This document shows, one piece after another, positions 16,428 through 24,735 of a stretch of DNA of 64,000 bases (position 1 is the first letter of the stretch; the number at the start of each line of letters is the position of its first letter). The notes under the pieces are model-generated. The model had not been told where the DNA came from and ran no database searches. It worked only from the letters and a program-made list of their open reading frames with translations. The stretch is from Acidobacteria bacterium 28-1 (GTDB lineage Bacteria; Acidobacteriota; Blastocatellia; Pyrinomonadales; Pyrinomonadaceae), in assembly GCA_002050365.1 (NCBI GenBank), contig MWYZ01000082.1, forward strand, positions 1 through 64,000, in the 5' to 3' direction. The position numbers and the translations under genes were made by a program.

Positions 16428-17132
16428 TTATACTTCGCTTAAAATAATAATTTCACTGCGGCGTTTGGCGGAGTCCAAAAATCTTTCGATGTCGCCTGCG
16501 ACTTTTTCTTCTGTCAGAAATTCATTGATTTCCGCTCGCTTTTCATCGAGCGGCGGCATCAGCAGTTCCCCCCGATTTCTGCGCCGAAACTCTGGCACAT
16601 AAACATCGCGGTAATACTTCTCTTCATCGGCTGGAGTGATCACAACGAACGAGCGGAAACGAAAGTCCACATATTTATCTATCGCCACGCGCTGCGCCAT
16701 CATTCGCTCGAAGTTTTCGTCCTTGACCGAATCAAAACCGACCATCCGCAGGCGTTTTTCAAATTCGGCGGTTGATGTAAACTCCGCCAAAACACGCCTG
16801 ATTTTTTCGTCAATTTCTTTAGCATTCGGCGCGGCACGCGGAACACGTTCGGCTTCGAGCGCAAATAACCGTTGATTGATAAGCAATTGTAAGGCGCGAT
16901 TCAAATCTTCTGAAGACGGCGGATTGAGCGGAACACCAGGTTGCAGAGCGAGTTGCCAAAGCAAATCAGAATAGGTGATAAGTTCAGGATCGCCCGCGCC
17001 GTCGCCAATCGTCGCCACCGTTTTATCTACGACATCTTGCCCGTTCACGTTTGAAAAAGACAATGCAAAACCTAAAACAAATAGATTGAAGCAGATAAAG
17101 ATTATTTTTATTTGAGTATTTCTAATTTTCAT
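16428..17132 (-). CDS. SurA N-terminal-like periplasmic protein without PPIase domain
   Basis: 234 residues with a signal peptide (hydrophobic FICFNLFVLGFALSFS, cleavage after about residue 31). It has the chaperone-type layout of SurA/PrsA N-domains: a start VDKTVATIGDG..ITYSDLLWQLAL, then helical LNRALQLLINQRLFALEAER and a charged region. The parvulin isomerase domain that normally follows is absent. It could help outer-membrane proteins fold, in keeping with the envelope genes in this window, but that is inference. Confidence 0.65.
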   Translation of the reverse strand: MKIRNTQIKIIFICFNLFVLGFALSFSNVNGQDVVDKTVATIGDGAGDPELITYSDLLWQLALQPGVPLNPPSSEDLNRALQLLINQRLFALEAERVPRAAPNAKEIDEKIRRVLAEFTSTAEFEKRLRMVGFDSVKDENFERMMAQRVAIDKYVDFRFRSFVVITPADEEKYYRDVYVPEFRRRNRGELLMPPLDEKRAEINEFLTEEKVAGDIERFLDSAKRRSEIIILSEV

Positions 17133-17460
17133 ATATTCATCTGATTTTTGTTCACAAAGAAAAATCTGTCAAATATATCAACTCTAATGTGTGTTAAAAC
17201 CATTGGCAAAGTATTAAAAATCCTTTTCAATTAGATAGGAAGTTCAAAACTCCTCATTTCCGAATTTTCAACCAACCTCTCAGATGACAAATCTGCGAAA
17301 GAGTTTGTCAGACAGCTATTAAAATAACGAAATGTTAGCCCAAAACGAGTCAAACGCGAGACGGAATCTTTTTCCACCGCTAAGATGAACACGGATTCTT
17401 CGCGCAAATTAAAATTTATCGCCGAACTCGGAGGAAGTTTGCTATTCACGGTGCATCCGA

Positions 17461-17599
17461 AAAAAGCCAAAATCCGCCCGAAGTGATTATGTTGATGGGA
17501 CAAGCGATGGTCGAATCAGCTATCGAAATGATGAAGCTCGGCGCGTATGATTATTTAATCAAGTCTTTCCGCGCAAACTTAAAACTTGGAATTTTTTGA
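17461..17599 (+). pseudogene. Response-regulator receiver-domain remnant
   Basis: In the roughly 480 bp without a complete gene between 17133 and 17613, one piece is recognisable. From 17473 the translation reads PPEVIMLMGQAMVESA and, after an extra T near 17521, continues in another frame as IEMMKLGAYDYLIKSF. That is the beta4-alpha4-beta5 part of an NtrC-type receiver domain (family form: MTGQATVESAIEAMKLGAYDYLTKPF, here with Ser for Pro). Start, phosphoacceptor and downstream AAA domain are missing. The remaining bases of the gap show no gene I can support. Confidence 0.7.
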
Positions 17600-17613
17600 G
17601 CGTTCCGCCTTTT

Positions 17614-18054
17614 TTATTTAATCAACTCTTTCTCAAGCGTTCGCGTCGTGTTCTCGGTGACGCTCACGGCGGGAATGCGCGGCTCTTCGAGTTGCGCCGT
17701 ATTCGGCGAACTTAATTGCGAATTTTCAAAGACGTTTTTGCTCGAAGGTTGAGAGGCGTTTGTCATTCGTGAGATTTGCTGAATCATTAAAAAACTTATG
17801 CCGAAAACCGCCGCCAGAAATGCCAGTGCCAACATCACGACAACTTCCGACTGGACGCTGAAATTTAAAAGAATCGCAATTAAACCGACCGTCAAACCCA
17901 AACCGCCGAGTCCGACGAAGCCTGTCGCCATTGACAGATATTGTAACGCTTCAGATTTATTCTCACTCACCGCAAGTTTATCAACTCTCGCGCCGCACCG
18001 GTTACAATAATTGAGCTCCTGATTGAGTAAGCTGCCGCAAGTCGCACAATACAT
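17614..18054 (-). CDS. Zinc-ribbon membrane protein, paralogue A
   Basis: 146 residues. The N-terminal zinc ribbon MYCATCGSLLNQELNYCNRC is followed by two close membrane helices (FVGLGGLGLTVGLIAILL and VVVMLALAFLAAVFGISFLM) and a cytoplasmic tail ending SVTENTTRTLEKELIK. The next gene is a clear paralogue in tandem. The tail has a Thr-rich site (TTRTL) that could be phosphorylated or bound by a partner; no function is known to me. Confidence 0.75.
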   Translation of the reverse strand: MYCATCGSLLNQELNYCNRCGARVDKLAVSENKSEALQYLSMATGFVGLGGLGLTVGLIAILLNFSVQSEVVVMLALAFLAAVFGISFLMIQQISRMTNASQPSSKNVFENSQLSSPNTAQLEEPRIPAVSVTENTTRTLEKELIK

Positions 18055-18077
18055 AAATTTCCTCCGTCGTCTGAAAT

Positions 18078-18536
18078 TCAGTTTCGTTCAATCGCCACTT
18101 TTTCAAGTGTTCTGGTCGTGCTCTCCGTGACGCTCATAACGGGTTCGCGCGGCTCTTTGAGCTGCGCCGTATTTTCGGCGTAAAGCTGCGCGGGCTGAAT
18201 CGTTTCGCCTCGTTCGGATTTCTTGTTCAACTTTGCGGTTATCAATTTCGGGACTTGGCTCAAGAGCATATAGCAAATGCCGAAAAGCGCGACTAGATAG
18301 GTTATCGCAATTATCACCACAGCTTCATGAGTTACAGATTTGTCCAAAAGCACGGCAACCAAACCGACTAAAATTCCGAGTCCGCCGAGCGCGACAAAAC
18401 AAAGCGCCGTCAACAAATTGTCCAAAATCGATTCTGGCGTACCATCTTTTTCGTCGTCTTTAACGAGTTTCACGCCGCAATTTTTGCAGTATTTTAATGT
18501 ATCGTTGATTGAACTTCCGCACGTCGAGCAATACAT
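18078..18536 (-). CDS. Zinc-ribbon membrane protein, paralogue B
   Basis: 152 residues with the same order as the downstream paralogue: MYCSTCGSSINDTLKYCKNC, two membrane helices (LCFVALGGLGILVGLVAVLL; VVIIAITYLVALFGICYMLL), then a tail NTAQLKEPREPVMSVTESTT. A strong ribosome site (GGAGGAAG, just upstream on the minus strand) precedes the ATG. The two genes are only 23 bp apart and are a tandem duplication, with the tail motif the best conserved part. Confidence 0.75.
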   Translation of the reverse strand: MYCSTCGSSINDTLKYCKNCGVKLVKDDEKDGTPESILDNLLTALCFVALGGLGILVGLVAVLLDKSVTHEAVVIIAITYLVALFGICYMLLSQVPKLITAKLNKKSERGETIQPAQLYAENTAQLKEPREPVMSVTESTTRTLEKVAIERN

Positions 18537-18560
18537 AAAACTTCCTCCGATTCAAAAATT

Positions 18561-19178
18561 TCAACCGCGCGGTTTAATTTTATCTTCGAGCCATTCGGTC
18601 AAATCATCCACTGATTCGATGTGAACCGGTTTGCCGCGCCACGCCTTAATCGCAAAAACAATCAACATTATTGTCGTCACAAGCGTGAAAATCCAATTGC
18701 CCATATCCGCCAAATCAGTTGCGTGACCGACACCGCTTAAAATCGCGCTGACAATGAAAATTCCGATATGCGCCGCCAAACCCTGCGCGGCGTGAAAGCG
18801 AGCTTTAGCTTCACTCTTCGGCACGAAAAGAAGCATCAGCAAACCTGCAATCAAACCAATCCAAAAAGGCAGATACGGCAAAGCCGTCAGAATATTTTCC
18901 GGCAGACCGATTTTCGCCACCTTGCGCGAACTCGATTTGTTCATATCGGCGAGGTTCATCGTTTTGTAATTTGCGGGAGTGTTTTGCCCGTTGTAAGGCG
19001 AGTTGTAATTATTAAAATTTGTTTCATCAAAACGCCGCGTCTGCTCTTCCGTGACGGACGGCGGCGGAAATTCGGAGGTCTTAAATCGGTTTTTCGGCAA
19101 AACGACGGTTTCCGCTTCCTTTATTTTTTCAGGAAACGTCGGGTCGAGCGGATTTGTGTCGAACTTTTTCTTTGCCAT
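18561..19178 (-). CDS. Membrane protein with DUF4870-like helices and SVTE motif
   Basis: 205 residues. The first 100 are hydrophilic and contain PPPSVTEEQTRRFDETNF, akin to the tail of the two zinc-ribbon paralogues. The rest has about three membrane helices (ENILTALPYLPFWIGLIAGL, then FHAAQGLAAHIGIFIVSAIL, then WIFTLVTTIMLIVFAIKAWR), the pattern of DUF4870-like proteins. The three genes appear to form one minus-strand unit, in the order this gene, paralogue B, paralogue A, with 24 and 23 bp gaps. Confidence 0.7.
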   Translation of the reverse strand: MAKKKFDTNPLDPTFPEKIKEAETVVLPKNRFKTSEFPPPSVTEEQTRRFDETNFNNYNSPYNGQNTPANYKTMNLADMNKSSSRKVAKIGLPENILTALPYLPFWIGLIAGLLMLLFVPKSEAKARFHAAQGLAAHIGIFIVSAILSGVGHATDLADMGNWIFTLVTTIMLIVFAIKAWRGKPVHIESVDDLTEWLEDKIKPRG

Positions 19179-19223
19179 TGTTTTTTGATTTTACGACATC
19201 GGGGCTGATTTGTTCAGAAAAAT

Positions 19224-19487
19224 TCAATCGAAAAGTTTTGTTTGACTAACGGGACAATTTCGTAAATATTTTATCGCAAAAATAAGAAAAGGAAGAAAAA
19301 ATAAACAAATGCCCAGATCTACAATAGTTGATGCGACCGAGGTTGTTGCCCTATCTTTGCAAATATTTTCACGACCGGCTGGCATTAGAATAGTATGACA
19401 AGTTTGTCCGCCCAAAACACTGTCATCAAAAAGACTGCAATGTTTTGGTAGTATCCAATTTGCAAAAACAAGGCAAAAGAGAAACAA
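19224..19487 (-). CDS. Possible small membrane protein or remnant
   Basis: 87 residues from a TTG start, with a hydrophobic stretch at each end (FLFCLVFANWIL; STIVDLGICLFFLPFLIFAI) and an intervening segment with three cysteines. The same phase is open for a few more hydrophobic codons upstream of the TTG until a TGA, and another phase upstream also reads as hydrophobic protein, so the gene may have lost its true start by mutation. No family recognised and no good ribosome site. Confidence 0.35.
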   Translation of the reverse strand: MFLFCLVFANWILPKHCSLFDDSVLGGQTCHTILMPAGRENICKDRATTSVASTIVDLGICLFFLPFLIFAIKYLRNCPVSQTKLFD

Positions 19488-19546
19488 AATCCAGAGGAAC
19501 GCCGATAATAATCAGAAATTTTTCGGGTTCGACTTTGTTCAGATCA

Positions 19547-19581
19547 AAAATTAAGGCAAGAATAACTCTTGCCTTAATTTT
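19547..19581 (-). terminator. Terminator of aspS
   Basis: A 14-bp perfect stem (AAAATTAAGGCAAG with its complement) and a 7-base loop overlap the last bases of aspS. In the minus direction the stem is followed by a T-run. Typical intrinsic terminator. Confidence 0.8.
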
Positions 19582-21469
19582 ATTCAACGATTTTTATTCC
19601 CAATTCATTCAACTGCGAATTATCAACCGCGCCCGGCGAATCCATCATTAAATCCTGCGCCGATGCGGTTTTCGGAAAAGCCATTACGTCGCGGATGTTT
19701 TCCGTGCCGCAGAGAATCATACAAGTTCGCTCGATTCCGGCGGCAAAACCGCCGTGCGGCGGAGTTCCGAATTCCAAAGCGTCGAGGAAAAACCCGAATC
19801 TTTCACGCGCTTTTTCGATTGATAAACCCAACGCTTTGAAGTTTAGGGCTTGAATTTCTTTTTGATGAATGCGAATTGAGCCGCCCGCGCATTCGTAACC
19901 GTTTATCACCGCATCGTAGGCTTTAGCGCGAACTTGTCCGAGCAAATCGCGCTCCGATTCGTTTTCAATCGCTCGCTTGAACGTTTCTAAATCTTCGTCC
20001 ATCGGCGACGTGAACGGGTGATGCGCCGCGTCGTAATTTCCCGTTTGGTCATTGTATTCAAACATCGGAAATTCCGTGACGAGTAGCGGCTTGTAAGCGT
20101 TTTTATCAATCAGATTTTCGCGCCTGGCAATCTCGACGCGCAACGCGCCCAAAGATGCGGCAACAACCGATTTTTTCCCTGCAACGATCAAAACCAAATC
20201 ACCTTCTTCAGCAGATAGGTGTTTCTTAGCAAACTCTCTAAAGTTAGGAAGATCCGTTAAATAAGAATTAGGAAATAAATTTTCAGCTTTAAAGTTTGCC
20301 TTTATTGGAACTCCTAGTTTCATCCATCCCAAACCACCAGCACCATAAATTTTGACAAATTCTTGCAGATCGTCTGTTTGTTTTCGTGAATAATCAGCTT
20401 TTCCTTTAACAACAATAGCTTTAATTTCGCCGCCATTTTTCAATACAGATTTAAATGGCTCTAAATCCGTGTCTTTCAAAGTTTCAGACAAATCTTGCAA
20501 CTCCATCTCGAAACGCAAATCGGGTTTGTCCGAACCGAAACGGCGCAGCGCTTCCGCGTAAGTCATTCGCGGAAATTGTTCGGGCAGTTCGACATCAATC
20601 AATTTGAAAACGTGGCGGAAAAATCCTTCGATGATGCGATAAACCGTTTCCTGATTGGCAAAACTCATTTCAACGTCAAGCTGCGTAAATTCCGGCTGTC
20701 GGTCGGCGCGTAAATCTTCGTCGCGGAAGCAGCGCGCGATTTGATAATACTTGTCGAAGCCGGCAATCATCGTGATTTGTTTCAAAATTTGCGGCGATTG
20801 CGGAAGGGCGAAAAATTTCCCTGTGTGAATGCGCGACGGCACAATAAAATCCCTTGCACCTTCGGGCGTAGATTTTAGTAGAATCGGCGTTTCGATTTCG
20901 ACGAAATCTAGTGCGTCCATAAACTCGCGGATACGAGTGACGGCTTTTGACCGCATTCGAATATTGTTTTGCAATTGCGAACGGCGCAAATCGAGATAAC
21001 GATATTTGAGGCGCGTGTCTTCGCTCGCAAGGTTTTGCAAACCCGCTACTTCGAGTTCAAACGGCAGAGTTTTTGCGTCGTTTAATATCCTCAGTTCAGT
21101 TGCTATTACCTCGATTGAGCCTGTTTTTAATTTTGCATTTACGGAATTTTCTTTGCGAGCAACTATTGTACCGCTAACTGCAATAACAAATTCATTTCTC
21201 AAAGACTCAGCTTTATCATAAATCTCTGTAAAAAATTCAATTTGTCCGTCTGCCGAAATCAAAGTCTCTTGAACCATTTCGGTAAACGCCATCAATTCAA
21301 AGACAACTTGTGTTATTCCGTCGCGGTCACGTAAATCCACAAATATTAAATTTCCAAAATCACGGCGATTTGCCACCCAGCCCATCAAAACAACCTGCTC
21401 GCCGACGTTCGCCGCGCGAAGTTCGCCGCACGTGTGCGAGCGTTCCAAATTTCCTAAATTGTCTAACAT
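19580..21469 (-). CDS. aspS: Aspartyl-tRNA synthetase
   Basis: Charges tRNA-Asp (or also tRNA-Asn if nondiscriminating). The bacterial type is shown by the N-terminal OB fold (GWVANRRDFGNLIFVDLRDR), motif 2 (RCFRDEDLRADRQPEFTQLD), the inserted GAD domain at about residues 310-430, and motif 3 (GGFAAGIERTCMILCG). 629 residues, slightly long. Two segments (about 20180-20500, the GAD insert, and about 21080-21350) are visibly more AT-rich with different codon choice from the rest, see findings. Confidence 0.96.
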   Translation of the reverse strand: MLDNLGNLERSHTCGELRAANVGEQVVLMGWVANRRDFGNLIFVDLRDRDGITQVVFELMAFTEMVQETLISADGQIEFFTEIYDKAESLRNEFVIAVSGTIVARKENSVNAKLKTGSIEVIATELRILNDAKTLPFELEVAGLQNLASEDTRLKYRYLDLRRSQLQNNIRMRSKAVTRIREFMDALDFVEIETPILLKSTPEGARDFIVPSRIHTGKFFALPQSPQILKQITMIAGFDKYYQIARCFRDEDLRADRQPEFTQLDVEMSFANQETVYRIIEGFFRHVFKLIDVELPEQFPRMTYAEALRRFGSDKPDLRFEMELQDLSETLKDTDLEPFKSVLKNGGEIKAIVVKGKADYSRKQTDDLQEFVKIYGAGGLGWMKLGVPIKANFKAENLFPNSYLTDLPNFREFAKKHLSAEEGDLVLIVAGKKSVVAASLGALRVEIARRENLIDKNAYKPLLVTEFPMFEYNDQTGNYDAAHHPFTSPMDEDLETFKRAIENESERDLLGQVRAKAYDAVINGYECAGGSIRIHQKEIQALNFKALGLSIEKARERFGFFLDALEFGTPPHGGFAAGIERTCMILCGTENIRDVMAFPKTASAQDLMMDSPGAVDNSQLNELGIKIVE

Positions 21470-21520
21470 AAATTACTAATGAAATTTTTCACAAAAAAAA
21501 TAAAACTAGAGATTAGCATA

Positions 21521-21560
21521 GTTGAAAACGAGTGAGAAATGAGCGAGGAAAAGTGAGAAA
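21521..21560. repeat. Heptamer-like tandem repeat
   Basis: GAAAACGAGTGAGAAATGAG and following bases repeat a GAGTGAGAAAT-like word with about 7-bp spacing, 50 bp upstream of aspS. No paired arm is visible. Confidence 0.5.
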
Positions 21561-21577
21561 TTAGCAGTTTATATTAT

Positions 21578-21702
21578 TTAAGGATTATTCTCTCGATACG
21601 CGGTTAATTCAAAGGCAGCGCAAGTTAACATTAAAGGTAATTCAAAAAACCTCTATCGGTAAAATCAATCTCTTCCTGCACAAATTCGCTGACTGTTTTC
21701 AT
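21578..21702 (-). other. Two coupled mini-ORFs or a frameshifted small gene
   Basis: In the otherwise empty 21470-21787 gap, a minus-strand ATG at 21702 has a good ribosome site (GAGG) and a TATAAT box a few bases further upstream. It reads MKTVSEFVQEEIDFTDRGFL and stops after 23 codons in TAATG, which opens a second 17-codon frame, MLTCAAFELTAYRENNP. This looks like either a tiny coupled pair or one ~40-residue gene with a frameshift. No family recognised. Upstream of it the gap holds only the heptamer tract and AT-rich sequence. Confidence 0.3.
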
Positions 21703-21770
21703 AATATCGTTTCCTCGTATTATAAATCAAAATAATCGTCAAGATAATTTCTCTGCCACAAAGTTTTCTG

Positions 21771-21776
21771 TATAAT
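21771..21776 (+). promoter_or_regulatory. -10 box for the DUF58 gene
   Basis: TATAAT ends 11 bases before the ATG at 21788, implying a very short 5' leader. No clear -35. Confidence 0.4.
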
Positions 21777-21787
21777 TGGGGCAAATT

Positions 21788-23110
21788 ATGCGATTTGTAT
21801 TCTCACGTCGGTTTTTTATTTTATTAGCAATCGGCTTTGTTCCGCTTTCGCTGTCGTGGAACTTTCCCGCGCTTCGTTACGCAGTTTTGGCTTACGACAT
21901 TCTGCTCGTTACTCTGGCGTTAATTGATTATTTTACGAGCCGCAAACTTCCCGAAAACTTCCGCATAAGACGCGAATTTGAGAAGCGTTTTGCCATCGGC
22001 GACGAAACACGGATTCGGCTGCACGTCGAAAACGCCACGCCGAACGATTACCGAATGCAAATCAAAGACGAGTTTCCGCCAGAAATGATTTTGGGCGACG
22101 CGCGCGAGGCTAAATTTGAAATCGAAGCGCAAACGACGGCTGACTTTATTTACGGCTTAACGCCGCCAAAACGCGGAAAATATTGGTTCGGCAAAACGGC
22201 TGTGCGCTATCTTTCGCGGCTTGGGCTCGTTTGGTGTCAGACGGATTTGGGGGAAGCCGAATCGGTCAAAGTTTATCCGAATATGCGGCGGGCGCGTGAG
22301 ATGGCTTTGAAGGCTCTCGGCGCGGTTTCGTTTCTTGCCGTCCAGCGCAAAGCCGTTCTGCGCGGCGAAGGACGCGATTTTGAATCAATGCGCGATTACG
22401 TTCGCGGCGATGAGCTGCGCCATATTTCCTGGACGGCAACCGCCAGGCGTTCGCGTCTTACAACGCGCCAATACCAAATCGAACGCGACCAAACCGTTTT
22501 AATTGCCCTCGACGCAGGGCGTTTGATGACGGGCAGAATCGGCGACGAAACGAAATTCGACACGGCGATTCACGCGAGCCTTGCGCTGATGTCAGCGGCG
22601 GCGCGTGGAGGTGACAACTGCGGTTTGCTCGTTTTCGGGCGCAAAGTTAAAAAATATCTGTCGCCGCAAAAAGGCGTTCGACACGTTGACGCGGTTCTTG
22701 AAGCCTTACACGACCTTGAACCTGAGTTGATTGAGCCTTCGTATTCACGCGCTTTTCAATTCATTTCCGCTAATTCAAAAAAGCGCTCGTTCGTCGTAGT
22801 TTTGACCGATTTGGTTGATAAGGAAAGTTCAAAAGAACTGATAACCTCGCTCAAACTTTTGCGCCCGCGACATCTTCCGTTAGTTGTTACCATCGGCGAC
22901 CGCGATTTAAACCAAACAGTCGGAGAAATTCCGAAAGAGATAAAAGAAGTTTTCACGCAATCAGCCGCCGAAGAAATTATTCATCAGCGCGAATCGGCTT
23001 TACGCCTTGTTGAAACTTTAGGCGGACTAGCTTTGGACGTAACGACTAATTCACTTGCGCCAAAACTCTTGGAGACTTACTTGCGCGTCAAAGAAAGAGG
23101 TTTGCTGTGA
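21788..23110 (+). CDS. DUF58 domain protein
   Basis: 440 residues from ATG 21788. Two membrane helices at the N-terminus (FILLAIGFVPLSL; AVLAYDILLVTLALIDYF) precede a conserved DUF58 core with the signature GRDFESMRDYVRGDELRHIS near residue 195. The C-terminal half resembles a von Willebrand-A fold (TVLIALDAGRLM). DUF58 proteins usually work with a MoxR AAA+ ATPase, but none is adjacent here; the gene overlaps the next one by ATGA-type coupling (GTGA). Confidence 0.88.
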   Translation: MRFVFSRRFFILLAIGFVPLSLSWNFPALRYAVLAYDILLVTLALIDYFTSRKLPENFRIRREFEKRFAIGDETRIRLHVENATPNDYRMQIKDEFPPEMILGDAREAKFEIEAQTTADFIYGLTPPKRGKYWFGKTAVRYLSRLGLVWCQTDLGEAESVKVYPNMRRAREMALKALGAVSFLAVQRKAVLRGEGRDFESMRDYVRGDELRHISWTATARRSRLTTRQYQIERDQTVLIALDAGRLMTGRIGDETKFDTAIHASLALMSAAARGGDNCGLLVFGRKVKKYLSPQKGVRHVDAVLEALHDLEPELIEPSYSRAFQFISANSKKRSFVVVLTDLVDKESSKELITSLKLLRPRHLPLVVTIGDRDLNQTVGEIPKEIKEVFTQSAAEEIIHQRESALRLVETLGGLALDVTTNSLAPKLLETYLRVKERGLL

Positions 23111-23616
23111 AAACAAACAAAATAGATTTGGAAATCGAACGCGAATATGAATACAAACCGAGTTGGCTGATAATTTTGTTGTGCGGGGGAATGTTCGGAT
23201 TAGCCGCCATATTTTTTGCGGTGCGGGCTAATTCAAATGACCGCGGACTGATTATCAATCGCATCGTTGAATTATCTGAAAACGGCGCGACGACTTTCTA
23301 TTGGGTGTTTTGTTTTCTGAGTCTTTGTTTTGTGGCAATAACGATTGCATTGACTTTCCACCGGCTGAAATTTCGGCAGCGCATCGCTTTCACCGCGGCG
23401 GGCATTATCGTTCCCGTATCTCGCTGGTCTGCCGACGAAAAACTTATCGAATATAAAAACATTTCAGCTTTGTCGGAATCGAACGTCAGCGGACAAACTT
23501 TTCTATATTTATTTCATTCCGGCGGCAAATATGTTATTAATCGCAGTATGTTGCCGTCCAAAAAACTTTACCGGGAAATCATCGAATTGCTCGAACAACG
23601 GATTGAACATCAATGA
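23107..23616 (+). CDS. Small membrane protein coupled to DUF58
   Basis: 169 residues with two membrane helices (about residues 18-42, LIILLCGGMFGLAAIFFAV, and 62-84, FYWVFCFLSLCFVAITIAL), then a soluble strand-rich domain. GTG start overlaps the DUF58 stop by 4 bp. Family not recognised; the coupling suggests it acts with the DUF58 protein. Confidence 0.7.
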   Translation: MKTNKIDLEIEREYEYKPSWLIILLCGGMFGLAAIFFAVRANSNDRGLIINRIVELSENGATTFYWVFCFLSLCFVAITIALTFHRLKFRQRIAFTAAGIIVPVSRWSADEKLIEYKNISALSESNVSGQTFLYLFHSGGKYVINRSMLPSKKLYREIIELLEQRIEHQ

Positions 23617-23620
23617 GTAA

Positions 23621-24592
23621 TTATGACGACGTTTCCTTACTATTTTCTTTGTTTCCAACTAAGAGCAAGTAAGAATACATCGCAATTCCAGACAAAATTC
23701 CAGTGCCGAATTTAATCCACGGCGGAAGCGCGGACGGCGACAGGAAACCTTCGATAATTCCTGCGATTACTAATAAACACGCACAGCCGACTGCCAATCG
23801 GACGGCTTCGATGCCGTTCTTTTTTAATGCTTGGGTGCGCGTCAAATCTTTCGGGTTTATCAGTGAATAGCCAATAAGCATTCCAGCTCCGCCGGCGATA
23901 AAAATACACGAAAGTTCAATAACGCCGTGTCCGACCATAAAGGTGACGAGTTCGTTGGCAAATCCTGGGTCAATTTTGTAGCAGACACCCAAAGCTCCGC
24001 CGATGTGAAGCCCGTTGAAAACCAAAACGTAAAGCGTTCCGATGCCGAAGAACGCGCCGAATGCAAAGGCTCTGAGCGCGACTAAAATGTTGTTAGTTAA
24101 TATTGCGCTCGAACCGATTTGATTTGCTTCATTTAAGTCTAACCACCATTTACGATTGTCTTGAACGGCAAAACGCAAATCGCCCAAACCGAGTTCGTCG
24201 GCGAAATTTAAGTCGTTATAACACAAAATAAAAGATGCAATGCCGAAAATCATAAAAACCGCAAAAGCCAAAGCGGTATATCGCCAACTGCGGCGAAATG
24301 CGTTCGGAAAATCTTCGGCGAAAAAGTTCCACACGAGATTTGCGCCCTGACCTTCGGCGCGATAGATTTTGCCGTGAGCGCGGATAACCAAACTGTTCAA
24401 ATAATTGACGAGGCGCGGGTCGCGCGTCTCGCTGCGGGCAATTGCTAAATCAGTCGCAGCGCGGCGATAAAGCTCGCCGAACTCGCGCACTTCCATTTTC
24501 GACAATCCGCGCAGAGACGAAGCGTCGAGTATCGAAAGCAAATCTTCAAGGCGTTCCCAGTTGTTTTTTCGGTCACCGGCGAAACGATTCAT
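23621..24592 (-). CDS. Stage II sporulation protein M (SpoIIM) family
   Basis: 323 residues. A soluble N-terminal helical part (WERLEDLLSILDASS and YRRAATDLAIARSETRD) is followed by at least five membrane helices with conserved GFANELVTFMVGHGVIELSC and TGILSGIAMYSYLLLVG. SpoIIM-like proteins occur in many non-sporulating bacteria beside DUF58/MoxR genes, as here, though in the opposite direction and converging with its neighbour. Role unknown outside sporulation. Confidence 0.85.
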   Translation of the reverse strand: MNRFAGDRKNNWERLEDLLSILDASSLRGLSKMEVREFGELYRRAATDLAIARSETRDPRLVNYLNSLVIRAHGKIYRAEGQGANLVWNFFAEDFPNAFRRSWRYTALAFAVFMIFGIASFILCYNDLNFADELGLGDLRFAVQDNRKWWLDLNEANQIGSSAILTNNILVALRAFAFGAFFGIGTLYVLVFNGLHIGGALGVCYKIDPGFANELVTFMVGHGVIELSCIFIAGGAGMLIGYSLINPKDLTRTQALKKNGIEAVRLAVGCACLLVIAGIIEGFLSPSALPPWIKFGTGILSGIAMYSYLLLVGNKENSKETSS

Positions 24593-24595
24593 ACG

Positions 24596-24732
24596 ATTTT
24601 AGATTTTAGATTTTAGATTTTGGATTAGCAATGTATAATTTTAGCTTTGAGATAAAACTTGATAAGTAAAGGTTTTCTTGTTAACGAAAGTATATTGAAA
24701 ATCTAAAATCCAAAATCCAAAAACAAAAATCA
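24596..24732. repeat. GATTTTA-type inverted heptamer repeat
   Basis: GATTTTAGATTTTAGATTTT... at 24596-24627 (7-bp period) faces AAAATCTAAAATCCAAAATC... at about 24697-24732. It fills much of the gap between the SpoIIM and ABC-exporter genes, and the right arm runs into the exporter's ribosome-binding region. Confidence 0.75.
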
Positions 24733-24735
24733 GAA

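Noticed and set aside
17231-17503. 90-codon minus-strand frame in the gap after the SurA-like gene
   Set aside because: It is largely opposite the receiver-domain remnant and has no recognisable features.
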